From positions 10,354,001-10,418,000 of the forward strand of contig NZ_CP035758.1 in assembly GCF_004208415.1 (NCBI RefSeq): 64,000 nt of DNA, given 5' to 3'. The DNA is from Ktedonosporobacter rubrisoli. GTDB taxonomy: Bacteria > Chloroflexota > Ktedonobacteria > Ktedonobacterales > Ktedonobacteraceae. Under the pieces are notes generated by a model. That model was not told where the DNA came from. It was given only the letters and a program-made list of their open reading frames with translations, and did not search any database. Both the position numbers and the translations under genes were made by a program. How positions within the stretch are numbered: the first letter of the stretch is position 1; the number at the start of each line of letters is the position of its first letter. This document shows positions 52,316 to 59,314 of the stretch, piece after piece.

Positions 52316-53623
52316 ATGCTAGATAAAGTAGTACACGCCTCAACAGTCTCTGCTGGGGTTGGTGCGAGCCGTCATGGCTCACTCGATGCTGATAGCATTA
52401 TTAAGAATGCGCCGGACCCGGTATTTGTTGCTGATCTGGAAGGCAAGATTCTTTCGGCGAACGATGCGGTGTATGAGCTCTTGGGGTTTCGTACCGATGA
52501 GGTGCTGGAGCAGTCGCTCTCACGCTTTATCAGTCCCGAGGAGACCCGAGAATTTACCGCTGCCCTGCGCGAGGTGATTGAGCGAGGAGCTACCCGCAAT
52601 GCACGCTTGAACCCACGCAGTGCTTCGGGAGAGGTAATTCCAACGACGCTCAATGCATCAGCTCTGCGCGATTCGGATGGCAAAGTGATAGGGGCGATCG
52701 GCATTCTGCGCGATATGCGCGAGCTAGATAAAGTGCGTGCCTATGCTGACAACCTGATTAAGAATGCGCCGGACCCGTTGTTTGTCTCGGATCTGGAAGG
52801 CAAGATCCAGCAGGCCAATGATGCGGTGTATGAGCTCTTAGGATTTCGGCCAGATGAGGTGTTGGAGCAGTCGCTCTCACGCTTTATCAGTCCCGAGGAG
52901 ACGCGAGAGTTCCTTGCCGCCTTGAGTGAGGTTATAGAAAAGGGTGTAACGCGCAATGCACGCTTGAATCCGCGTACCGCATCAGGGGAGGTGATCCCAA
53001 CGACACTTAATGCATCAGCTCTGCGCGATTCGGATGGCAAAGTGATAGGGGCGATCGGCATTCTGCGCGATATGCGCGAGCTAGATAAAGCTCTTGCATA
53101 TTCGGATAGCTTGATTAAGAATGCGCCGGACCCGTTGTTTGTCTCGGATCTGGAAGGCAAGATCCAGCAGGCCAATGATGCGGTGTATGAGCTCTTAGGA
53201 TTTCGGCCAGATGAGGTGTTGGAGCAGTCGCTCTCACGCTTTATCAGTCCCGAGGAGACGCGAGAGTTCCTTGCCGCCTTGCGTGAAGTAATTGAGCGAG
53301 GCGTGACGCGTAACGCCCAACTGAATCCGCGTACCGCGTCGGGCGAAGTGATCCCGACAACGCTCAATGCCTCGGCTCTACGTGACCCAGATGGTAAAGT
53401 GATAGGAGCGATCGGCATTCTGCGCGATATGCGAGCCTATGAAAAGGTGTTGCGCGATTTGCAGGAATCGAAGGCGGAGCTACAAGAGAAAATCCTGGAT
53501 CTAGAGAAATTTGAGGAAGTTGTGGTAGGCCGTGAGCTGAAGATGATTGCCCTGGAGAAGGAAATAGAAAACCTGAAGCGCGAGCTGGAGAAAATGAAGC
53601 AGGGCCAGAATAGGTGGATATAA
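52316..53623 (+). CDS. Three-PAS signalling protein with C-terminal coiled coil, no kinase domain
   Basis: The protein has 435 residues. It contains three tandem PAS domains with a period of exactly 119 residues, each starting with IKNAPDPLFVSDLEGKI-like text and containing YELLGF, SRFISPEETREF and ALRDSDGKVIGAIGILRDM. The last about 65 residues are coiled coil (LDLEKFEEVVVGRELKMIAL). There is no histidine-kinase or output domain, so it must act through partners. Its TAA overlaps the ATG of the histidine kinase by 1 nt (TAATG), indicating coupled translation and probably direct assembly through the coiled coils. Input ligand is unknown; the PAS domains have no obvious haem or flavin residue. 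Confidence 0.88.
   Translation: MLDKVVHASTVSAGVGASRHGSLDADSIIKNAPDPVFVADLEGKILSANDAVYELLGFRTDEVLEQSLSRFISPEETREFTAALREVIERGATRNARLNPRSASGEVIPTTLNASALRDSDGKVIGAIGILRDMRELDKVRAYADNLIKNAPDPLFVSDLEGKIQQANDAVYELLGFRPDEVLEQSLSRFISPEETREFLAALSEVIEKGVTRNARLNPRTASGEVIPTTLNASALRDSDGKVIGAIGILRDMRELDKALAYSDSLIKNAPDPLFVSDLEGKIQQANDAVYELLGFRPDEVLEQSLSRFISPEETREFLAALREVIERGVTRNAQLNPRTASGEVIPTTLNASALRDPDGKVIGAIGILRDMRAYEKVLRDLQESKAELQEKILDLEKFEEVVVGRELKMIALEKEIENLKRELEKMKQGQNRWI
52400..53470 (+). repeat. Three 357-bp tandem repeats encoding the PAS domains
   Basis: Units start at 52400, 52757 and 53114. Units 2 and 3 share a 170-bp perfectly identical block (52755-52924 and 53112-53281). Units 1 and 2 share an 82-bp identical block at their 3' ends (52652-52733 and 53009-53090). 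The mosaic of identical blocks is typical of recent duplication with gene conversion. Confidence 0.95.
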
Positions 53624-54756
53624 TGCAGCAGCCTATCCCAGAGTTGACTCAAGATAAGGAGATGGAGCTAGAACAGCTTCGTCAAGCTTACCGGAGTTTG
53701 CTGGAGGAAAAAGAAGCTCTGGAGATGCGGGTGGTCAAGAGTGAGGAGCGGCGGCGGGCATTTATGCATATTCTGAGCGATATTAATATGATGAATCGCA
53801 AGCTGGCGGATCAGCGCAAAGCTATGATTCATATTCTGGCTGACTCCGAGCGCGATCGCCGGCATTTAACCAAACAGGCGGAACGGCTGGATAACTCGCG
53901 GCGGGCCCTTTTGCATATATTGCAGGATTCGCACCAGTCCAATCAGCGCCTGGGCAATAGCCGTAAGGCCATGATCCATATCATGAGTGATTTGAAGGAA
54001 ACTACCGAGAGAGTACAACGCAGTGAGCAGGAGCTGCTGGAAAAGCAGGAGCAGCTTGTCCAGGCAGGGAAGCTGGCAACGCTTGGTGAGTTAACCACAG
54101 GGATAGCCCATGAATTGAATAACCCGCTAAATAATATCGGGCTGTTCGTCGGTAATGCAATAGATCTTATCGAGCTCGGGATGGCGGATACAGATCAAGC
54201 GCGCGTCTTACAAGAGCTCTATAGCTCGATGCAGCAGGTCCGCAAGGCTACTGAAATCATTTCGCATCTAAGGACCTTTGGCCGCGTTGCTTCGGTAAGC
54301 CGTGAGCAGGTATCTATTCCGCAAGTTATCGAGAACGCGATCGCGCTCATGCGCGAGCAACTGCGCCTGCGACAAATAGAGGTAACATTATGCTTTCCAG
54401 AAGAAGATGTAGTTGTAACAGCTAACGCTATCCAGTTAGAACAGGTTTTTATTAACTTGTTGACAAATGCCCGGGATGCAATGGCCAATGCTGCCCAGAA
54501 GGCACTTACGATTACTTGTACAGTTCAGGAAGAGGTAGTGAATATCAGTATTAGTGACACTGGACCTGGAATACCTGTAGGGCTTGAACAACGCATTTTT
54601 GATCCGTTCTTTACGACGAAAGATGTAGGGACCGGAACTGGTCTGGGTTTATCTATTACGTATGGTATTATCAAAGATCACCAGGGAACTATTCAGGTCG
54701 AAAATCATCCTGGTGAAGGGGCTACTTTCTTGATACAGCTTCCGCTTCAAGGCTAA
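53623..54756 (+). CDS. Sensor histidine kinase with repeated coiled-coil linker
   Basis: Start ATG at 53623 shares its first base with the PAS gene stop; a GTG at 53614 is less likely. The 377-residue protein begins with about 150 residues of coiled coil containing four repeats of R-(R/K)-A-x-x-H-I-(L/M)-x-D at 44-53, 65-74, 93-102 and 114-123. The kinase core follows, with GELTTGIAHELNNPLN (phosphoacceptor His163), N-box NLLTNARDAM, G1 DTGPGIP, and G2 GTGTGLGLSITYGII. No sensor or membrane domain is present, so it likely takes its input from the overlapping PAS protein. The next gene supplies a receiver domain. Confidence 0.92.
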   Translation: MQQPIPELTQDKEMELEQLRQAYRSLLEEKEALEMRVVKSEERRRAFMHILSDINMMNRKLADQRKAMIHILADSERDRRHLTKQAERLDNSRRALLHILQDSHQSNQRLGNSRKAMIHIMSDLKETTERVQRSEQELLEKQEQLVQAGKLATLGELTTGIAHELNNPLNNIGLFVGNAIDLIELGMADTDQARVLQELYSSMQQVRKATEIISHLRTFGRVASVSREQVSIPQVIENAIALMREQLRLRQIEVTLCFPEEDVVVTANAIQLEQVFINLLTNARDAMANAAQKALTITCTVQEEVVNISISDTGPGIPVGLEQRIFDPFFTTKDVGTGTGLGLSITYGIIKDHQGTIQVENHPGEGATFLIQLPLQG

Positions 54757-54777
54757 GAACAAGCATGGTGATTGCAA

Positions 54778-55989
54778 ATGGATAACGCATTTATTCTCAT
54801 TGTTGATGACGATACAGCTCTCTTACAAGCGCTTCCACAGGCGCTGTATCTGCGTTTACCCGGGGTAAAAGTTGATACGTGTGATTCTGCTCTGGATGCT
54901 GTGAAGCGGCTGCGGGAAAATGATTATGACGCGATTGTAAGCGATATTAAGATGCCTGGTATGGATGGGCTGGCGCTCTTATCGAAAATCCAGGAATTGC
55001 GGCCAGATACTCCTACACTGCTTATAACCGGTCATGGTGATCATAACCTGGCCATCCAGGCCTTGCGCGGTGGCGCTTACGATTTTATTCAGAAACCTAT
55101 CGAGCGGGATTATTTTGTGGCAGCTCTTTCACGCGCTATCCAGACGCGGCAGTTACGTCGACGCGTGATGGAGCAGCAACGCGCCCTGGAATTACACGCC
55201 AGATCGCTTGAATTGACTGTGCAGGAGCGTACCCGCGAACTGGTTGCCGCTAACGAGGCAAAAGATGAGTTCTTGAGCATGGCTTCACATGAGCTGAAAA
55301 CGCCATTATCATGCTTAAAAGGGATGACGCAACTACTCCACCGGCGCCTTGAGCGCTCAGGCTCTCCGGAAGTAACAAACCTGGCAAGTATGGAGAACTC
55401 GATCCGCCGGATGGAAGTGCTGGTTAACGATTTGTTGAGTATCTCATTTATTGAGACCGGTATGTTGACGTTGCACCGGCAGGTAACGAATATGCCTGAG
55501 CTCTGTCGGCGCCTGATAGACGAATACCTTGCTGGCACAAATCCGCCCCCAGTGGTCAAGCTGGAAGTTCCTGCTGAGCCGCTTGAGATGGACGTCGATG
55601 TGGAGCGGATGGGTCAGGTGATTATCAATTTGTTATCCAACGCGCGCAAATATTCACCGGCTAATGCTCCGATTTACCTCTCTTTGAAGTGCGAGAAACA
55701 AGAATGCGTTATTGCGGTGCGCGATACTGGGGTCGGCATTCCTGCCGAGGTAATTCCGCATATCTTTGAGCGTTTCTACCGTGTTCCCAGTATTGAAGTG
55801 CAGACCGGATCAAGTATTGGCTTGGGCCTGGGTCTCTATATCTCACAGCAAATTATTGAACGGCACGGCGGATATATAGAGGTGGTGAGCGCTCCAGGAC
55901 AGGGAAGTACTTTCTCTGTGCGTTTACCTCTTAACGTTGGTTCTGTAAAAGATGCTGTAAAGCTTGCGCCATCAAGCAGAACATGCTAA
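54778..55989 (+). CDS. Receiver-histidine kinase hybrid
   Basis: ATG at 54778 has GGTGA upstream; the frame's TTG at 54772 is less likely. The 403-residue protein has an N-terminal receiver domain with acidic IVDDD, phosphoacceptor Asp56 in IVSDIKMPGMDG, Thr in LLITGHGD and Lys in FIQKPI. A coiled linker leads to a full kinase: FLSMASHELKTPLSCLKGM, NLLSNARKYS, RDTGVGIP and GLGLGLYISQQII. It has no DNA-binding domain, so it relays the signal further. It lies 21 bp after the histidine kinase gene and is the third member of the cluster. Confidence 0.93.
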   Translation: MDNAFILIVDDDTALLQALPQALYLRLPGVKVDTCDSALDAVKRLRENDYDAIVSDIKMPGMDGLALLSKIQELRPDTPTLLITGHGDHNLAIQALRGGAYDFIQKPIERDYFVAALSRAIQTRQLRRRVMEQQRALELHARSLELTVQERTRELVAANEAKDEFLSMASHELKTPLSCLKGMTQLLHRRLERSGSPEVTNLASMENSIRRMEVLVNDLLSISFIETGMLTLHRQVTNMPELCRRLIDEYLAGTNPPPVVKLEVPAEPLEMDVDVERMGQVIINLLSNARKYSPANAPIYLSLKCEKQECVIAVRDTGVGIPAEVIPHIFERFYRVPSIEVQTGSSIGLGLGLYISQQIIERHGGYIEVVSAPGQGSTFSVRLPLNVGSVKDAVKLAPSSRTC

Positions 55990-56335
55990 TGACGAAGCTG
56001 TGCAGGCTTAAGAGGTAAGAAGCCACATATGCGCCGAGGGGAGTGCCCTGAATGCTCAAGCGCCTGGGCCTCCTGCAGCGGTTTGCCAATCTCATGGCAG
56101 CTTTGACGTTATCAATTGTGCGCAAATTATTATGCCTCGTGTTTTCTATCACTTCTTCCTTACCATTACTGCGTCCTCACTTTGGCTGTACAATCTCCTG
56201 CTTAGCGCTAAGATCCTTGAAACTTCTGCCTGAGCCAATACGTGAGATGGATATGCCCGAATTTTAGCTTCATGAACTATGTTGATGATCTATAAAGTGG
56301 CAGATAACTTGCACCGTAGAATGGAGGGTGAATAT
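55990..56335. other. Intergenic stretch without a supported gene
   Basis: No gene, RNA or strong repeat is seen in these 346 bp. A 71-codon plus-strand frame at 56052-56267 has no ribosome site or motif. Confidence 0.4.
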
Positions 56336-56761
56336 ATGTGCCTTAGCTGTGGATGTGGACGCCCTGACGATGATCATAAAGACCGCCGCAATATTACTTT
56401 GCAGGATATTGATGCAGCAGCTCAGGCCGCCGGTACAACGCGCGCAAAAGTATTGAGCAATATCGTTAGTGGGGTGCAACAAAGCGAGCAAGACGCCGAT
56501 CTTAATCAGCAGTTACGCGATGGTTATCGGGAGACCGAAGGTGATAGCTATGGACAATCGCACAATATGTCTGCTCCTGAGCCTGGCGCTATTCCTGCAC
56601 AGCGTGGATATGATCCGGCTCATAGCGGGGTAAGGCATGCGCGAAATCGCCCTGGAGAGCGCATTGATAATCCTGGCCGTGAAACAGGAACGGCTTGGGG
56701 TGAAGATCAGCAGATGGGTTATACCACGGATACCTCGGATCGGAGAAATCCTGCTGGTTAG
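56336..56761 (+). CDS. Small Cys-N-terminal hydrophilic protein, function unknown
   Basis: ATG at 56336 is preferred over the frame start at 56279 because GGAGGG lies upstream. The 141-residue protein starts MCLSCGCGRPDDDHKDRRNI, a C-x-x-C-x-C metal-binding-like knot with an acidic DDH, then an alpha-helical TLQDIDAAAQAAGTTRAKVL region, and a Gln/Gly/Pro-rich disordered tail with RGYDPAHSGVRHAR. Similar start sequences occur in hypothetical proteins of Chloroflexota. It sits 57 bp upstream of an Hsp20-like gene. No function is proposed. Confidence 0.7.
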   Translation: MCLSCGCGRPDDDHKDRRNITLQDIDAAAQAAGTTRAKVLSNIVSGVQQSEQDADLNQQLRDGYRETEGDSYGQSHNMSAPEPGAIPAQRGYDPAHSGVRHARNRPGERIDNPGRETGTAWGEDQQMGYTTDTSDRRNPAG

Positions 56762-56817
56762 ATAGGGCGCTTGTTCACGAACTACCGTTCGCTGAATTGT
56801 TGAAAGGATATGGCCAT

Positions 56818-57237
56818 ATGCAAGAGAGAGCAAAAGTTCAGCAGATTCCTGTAAAAATATATCGAAGCAGTGATCGTTTGATGGTCGCGACTCCTATGCC
56901 CGGTTTACAGCCAGAAGATATTCTGATCAAGATAACTGAGGATGGGCACATGGTTGTGGAGGGAGAAGTGCGCGGGGTGCTCAAAGAGGTAAAGGAGCTA
57001 GTGCTCGATGAATGGAGCGTGGGCGGCTACTATCGAGAATTGGAACTGCCTAACGCTGTGGATGCGCTCCATGCTAATGCGACCTATGGCAATGGTGTGC
57101 TGGTTGTGGCTATGCCCATGAGCGAGCGCACCGTTGGTGGAACGCTCATGCTCAGTAAGACAGGCGATGATCACGGAGAACGTGTGGGCAATGTCGGCCA
57201 TGAGTCTGCACATGAGACAATGGGTAGACCTGGCTAA
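56818..57237 (+). CDS. Hsp20/alpha-crystallin-like small heat-shock protein
   Basis: ATG at 56818 has AAAGGA 9 nt upstream. The 139-residue protein shows VKIYRSSDRLMVATPMPGL and the beta-sandwich segments EDILIKITEDGHMVVEGEV, YRELELPNAVDA and NGVLVVAMPMSE. The last is the A-x-x-x-n-G-v-L motif of the crystallin domain (here ATYGNGVLVV). Members hold unfolded proteins in an ATP-independent way. The tail from about residue 110 is Gly/His-rich. It is probably co-transcribed with the small Cys protein upstream. Confidence 0.88.
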   Translation: MQERAKVQQIPVKIYRSSDRLMVATPMPGLQPEDILIKITEDGHMVVEGEVRGVLKEVKELVLDEWSVGGYYRELELPNAVDALHANATYGNGVLVVAMPMSERTVGGTLMLSKTGDDHGERVGNVGHESAHETMGRPG

Positions 57238-57599
57238 TATGGCCTACGATCCTGCTTCCGGGATGCCAGGGCTTTGCAGTTCTCTAAAATGGGATTGTTA
57301 AGGGGGCGTCGCGACCTAGCGAATGAAGCCCTTAACCTGGGGCGCGCCGGGATGTGTAACATCCCCAGCTGTGCCCCGATTTTTCCCACCTCCTTGCTGC
57401 TGTCAGGCGGCCCAAAAACGAGAACTGGGAAACCTTACTGGGATGCTGCACGGCTGTTTAATTTTGACAGGCAGCAGGAGTGCAGAGGGCGGCCAGCTCT
57501 CTGCTGGGGTACGGGGCGTCCCCGTTTCCATTTCTTTTCGGGCGGATGGGTGGGGCAAAAACAGGAAAATTAAATAACCCTGGGGATGCTGAGATAGCC
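57238..57599. repeat. G+C-rich gene-free stretch, possible dispersed intergenic repeat
   Basis: No gene is supported on either strand. A piece at 57374-57433 looks like 51725-51785 by eye, with the same CCCCGAT start, GTCAG and GGGAAA blocks and a few indels. Likely an intergenic repeat family. Confidence 0.4.
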
Positions 57600-57629
57600 T
57601 TGGGAAAGATGTAGAGATTATGGTATAAT
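57600..57629 (+). promoter_or_regulatory. Promoter of the fluoride operon
   Basis: TTGGGA at 57600-57605 and TATAAT at 57624-57629 are 18 bp apart, with TG just upstream of the minus-10. Transcription from about 57636 would give a leader of about 320 nt that contains the structures at 57658-57816. Confidence 0.65.
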
Positions 57630-57657
57630 AGAAAACAATACATAGCAAAAGTATCTG

Positions 57658-57715
57658 GGCTCTGACGGAGCCTTCAGGGACTTACCCTGAGAAGCCCTGC
57701 CTTTACTGGTAAGGG
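57658..57715 (+). ncRNA. Structured leader element upstream of the fluoride riboswitch
   Basis: An outer GGGCT/AGCCC stem (57658-57662, 57693-57697) encloses small hairpins including TCAGGG-ACTTA-CCCTGA. It is followed by CTTTAC-TG-GTAAGG. The fold is compact and lies between promoter and riboswitch. I cannot assign it to a known class, and chance folding is possible. Confidence 0.45.
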
Positions 57716-57730
57716 AATCGTCACACAAAT

Positions 57731-57777
57731 AATGCGATGAGGCTCGCATAACGCCGCAAGGCTAATGGCTTCTACTA
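57731..57777 (+). promoter_or_regulatory. Fluoride riboswitch (crcB motif)
   Basis: The core TGCGATGAGGCTCGCA then TAACGCC and GGCTAATGGCTTCTAC matches the crcB-motif fluoride riboswitch: GCGATGAGG with pairing CGC, CTAATGGC and CTAC in the conserved order. Fluoride binding stabilises the fold and prevents the downstream terminator. The genes controlled are DUF190, crcB and crcB. Confidence 0.97.
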
Positions 57778-57816
57778 TTGGGACACCGCTTTTCGGTCAA
57801 TAGTGGAGGCTTTTTT
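57772..57816 (+). terminator. Intrinsic terminator of the fluoride riboswitch
   Basis: CTACTATTG pairs with CAATAGTGG, with an inner CCG/CGG stem, followed by TTTTTT at 57811-57816. Its left arm overlaps the riboswitch 3' end, so the two folds exclude each other: without fluoride the terminator forms. Confidence 0.9.
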
Positions 57817-57957
57817 GTTGTCAGGGCGATAAAGGATGAGAAAGGTTCCTGTGCTCTCTATAGCTGTGGCCGGATGCGGCGCAAGAGGAGATTTTGTCGT
57901 TTGAGTTAAGGAGCATATTCTGATGTGTTGCGAGCCTTGTATAGTAAGGAGGAACTG

Positions 57958-58311
57958 ATGGCTCATGAGCGAACCGGGCTAGAGAAGGGACCCTGGAAGC
58001 GCCTGCGCATCTTTCTGGGGGAGGCAGAAGAATGGCAAGGTCAGCCTCTCTCGCTCGCTCTTCTGCATGTTTTGCAGGATGAAGGGATTGCAGGTGCAAC
58101 AGTCATGCGTGGAATCGAAGGATTTGGTTCGGCCCATCATCTTTCAACCGAGCGGCTACCAGATTTGTCGGATAACCTTCCTCTTGTCATCGATGTTGTT
58201 GAGAACGCGCAGCGTATCGAGCGCCTATTGCCGGTATTGGAGAGAATGGTGCAGCGAGGGATGATTACGCTCTCGCCTGTGGAGGTGGTGTATCAGGGGA
58301 GGAAATCATGA
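57958..58311 (+). CDS. DUF190 domain protein of the fluoride operon
   Basis: ATG at 57958 follows AAGGAGGAACTG. The 117-residue protein has LRIFLGEAEEWQGQPLSLAL, GATVMRGIEGFGS and IDVVENAQRIERLLPVLERM, the DUF190 core, which resembles a small ferredoxin-like/PII-like fold. DUF190 genes are often paired with crcB fluoride channels. Its function is not settled; a regulatory or channel-associated role is inferred from the pairing. The stop overlaps the crcB start by 4 nt (ATGA). Confidence 0.9.
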   Translation: MAHERTGLEKGPWKRLRIFLGEAEEWQGQPLSLALLHVLQDEGIAGATVMRGIEGFGSAHHLSTERLPDLSDNLPLVIDVVENAQRIERLLPVLERMVQRGMITLSPVEVVYQGRKS

Positions 58312-58694
58312 CATTTATATCCTTACTGTTGGTAGGTGGCGTGGGTGTGGCTGGCGCGTTTGGTGCGCTGGCGCGTTATAGCCTGGGTCGCTTTCTGGCC
58401 GAACGGGTAGGTTCGCGCTTCCCTGTAGGCACATTTGTTATTAACATCACAGGTGCCTTTCTTATTGGCTTACTATTCGCACTTACTGGCCACAAGGTAA
58501 TCAGTTCCTCAGCTCAGCTAGTGCTTGCGACAGGCTTTCTTGGAGGGTATACCACCTTTAGCACCATGAACTGGGAAGGTATGCAGCTGGCTCGCGGAGG
58601 GAGTACCTGGCTTAGTTTACTGTATCTGGCAGGGAGCCTGCTCGTGGGTTTGTTAGCAGCCTCGTTAGGATTGGTATTAGGAGGGGGACTTTAG
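58308..58694 (+). CDS. crcB: Fluoride ion channel subunit CrcB/Fluc 1
   Basis: The protein has 128 residues and four hydrophobic helices. GVAGAFGALARYSLGRFL has the conserved G-x-x-x-R helix, VGTFVINITGAFLIGLL holds the pore Asn, and FLGGYTTFSTMNWEG is the conserved G-x-T-T-F-S-x-x-x-x-E segment. It starts inside the DUF190 stop (ATGA). Fluc channels are dual-topology dimers that let fluoride out of the cell. Two paralogous crcB genes in tandem suggest an obligate heterodimer with subunits of opposite orientation. Confidence 0.95.
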   Translation: MTFISLLLVGGVGVAGAFGALARYSLGRFLAERVGSRFPVGTFVINITGAFLIGLLFALTGHKVISSSAQLVLATGFLGGYTTFSTMNWEGMQLARGGSTWLSLLYLAGSLLVGLLAASLGLVLGGGL

Positions 58695-59188
58695 TGCTTT
58701 CAGTTTGGCGGAGAATGATGGCTGTGCTCTGCGGGGGCTTCTGCGGCGCCATCACACGTTACCTGTTAGGGATGCTCATTCAAGGATATCTGGGCAAAGC
58801 CTGGCCCTATGATATTTTCTTTATTAACATTACCGGTGCCTTAGTGCTTGCGCTCATTACCGTGCTGGCCGATGCTACCTTTCTGATCGGGCCAACGCGC
58901 CGACTCTTTATTAACGTTGGCTTTCTGGGAGCTTACACAACGTTTAGTAGCCTTGCTCTGGGAGATGTGTTACTCTTTGCCCAGGGAGCATGGTTTTTAG
59001 CTTTACTCTATCTCTTCTCTAGCTTGCTCGGGGGGATACTGGCGGTATGGCTAGGCGATTGGTTAGGGCAGTGGTGCATTCGCCACCTCAGACGCGCGCC
59101 TGCGCAGACTTCGATCCCTTTGGAGTCGAAAGGCGCTGAAGCACAAAGTTTCCAGACCACTTTCGAGCAGGATGTCACGCCATCTTAG
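58694..59188 (+). CDS. crcB: Fluoride ion channel subunit CrcB/Fluc 2
   Basis: The protein has 164 residues and starts with GTG at 58694, overlapping the first crcB stop by 1 nt (TAGTG). GGFCGAITRYLLGML, YDIFFINITGALVLALI (pore Asn) and VGFLGAYTTFSSLALGDV show all channel motifs, except that Asp replaces the usual Glu after the T-T-F-S motif. The C-terminal about 35 residues after the last helix are a soluble tail, longer than usual. It is the last gene of the fluoride operon. Confidence 0.95.
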   Translation: MLSVWRRMMAVLCGGFCGAITRYLLGMLIQGYLGKAWPYDIFFINITGALVLALITVLADATFLIGPTRRLFINVGFLGAYTTFSSLALGDVLLFAQGAWFLALLYLFSSLLGGILAVWLGDWLGQWCIRHLRRAPAQTSIPLESKGAEAQSFQTTFEQDVTPS

Positions 59189-59314
59189 CCTTGTTTGCAG
59201 AGAGCACAGGTGCGCTTGAAGCACTGAGCTAGAGCAAGCGGCAGGCGAAAAGAGCTCAGTGCGAAGCGCCCTATACAAACTGCTCTCATCATCCGGTTCT
59301 GGATTATCCCGCTT

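Noticed and set aside
52372..53418. Long minus-strand frames antisense to the PAS gene
   Set aside because: They are mirror images of the three-fold PAS repeats and repeat the same residues; the plus-strand protein explains them.
57658..57715. mini-ykkC guanidine riboswitch
   Set aside because: There are tandem hairpins, but the loops lack the paired ACGR pattern in both stems, and the operon is for fluoride.
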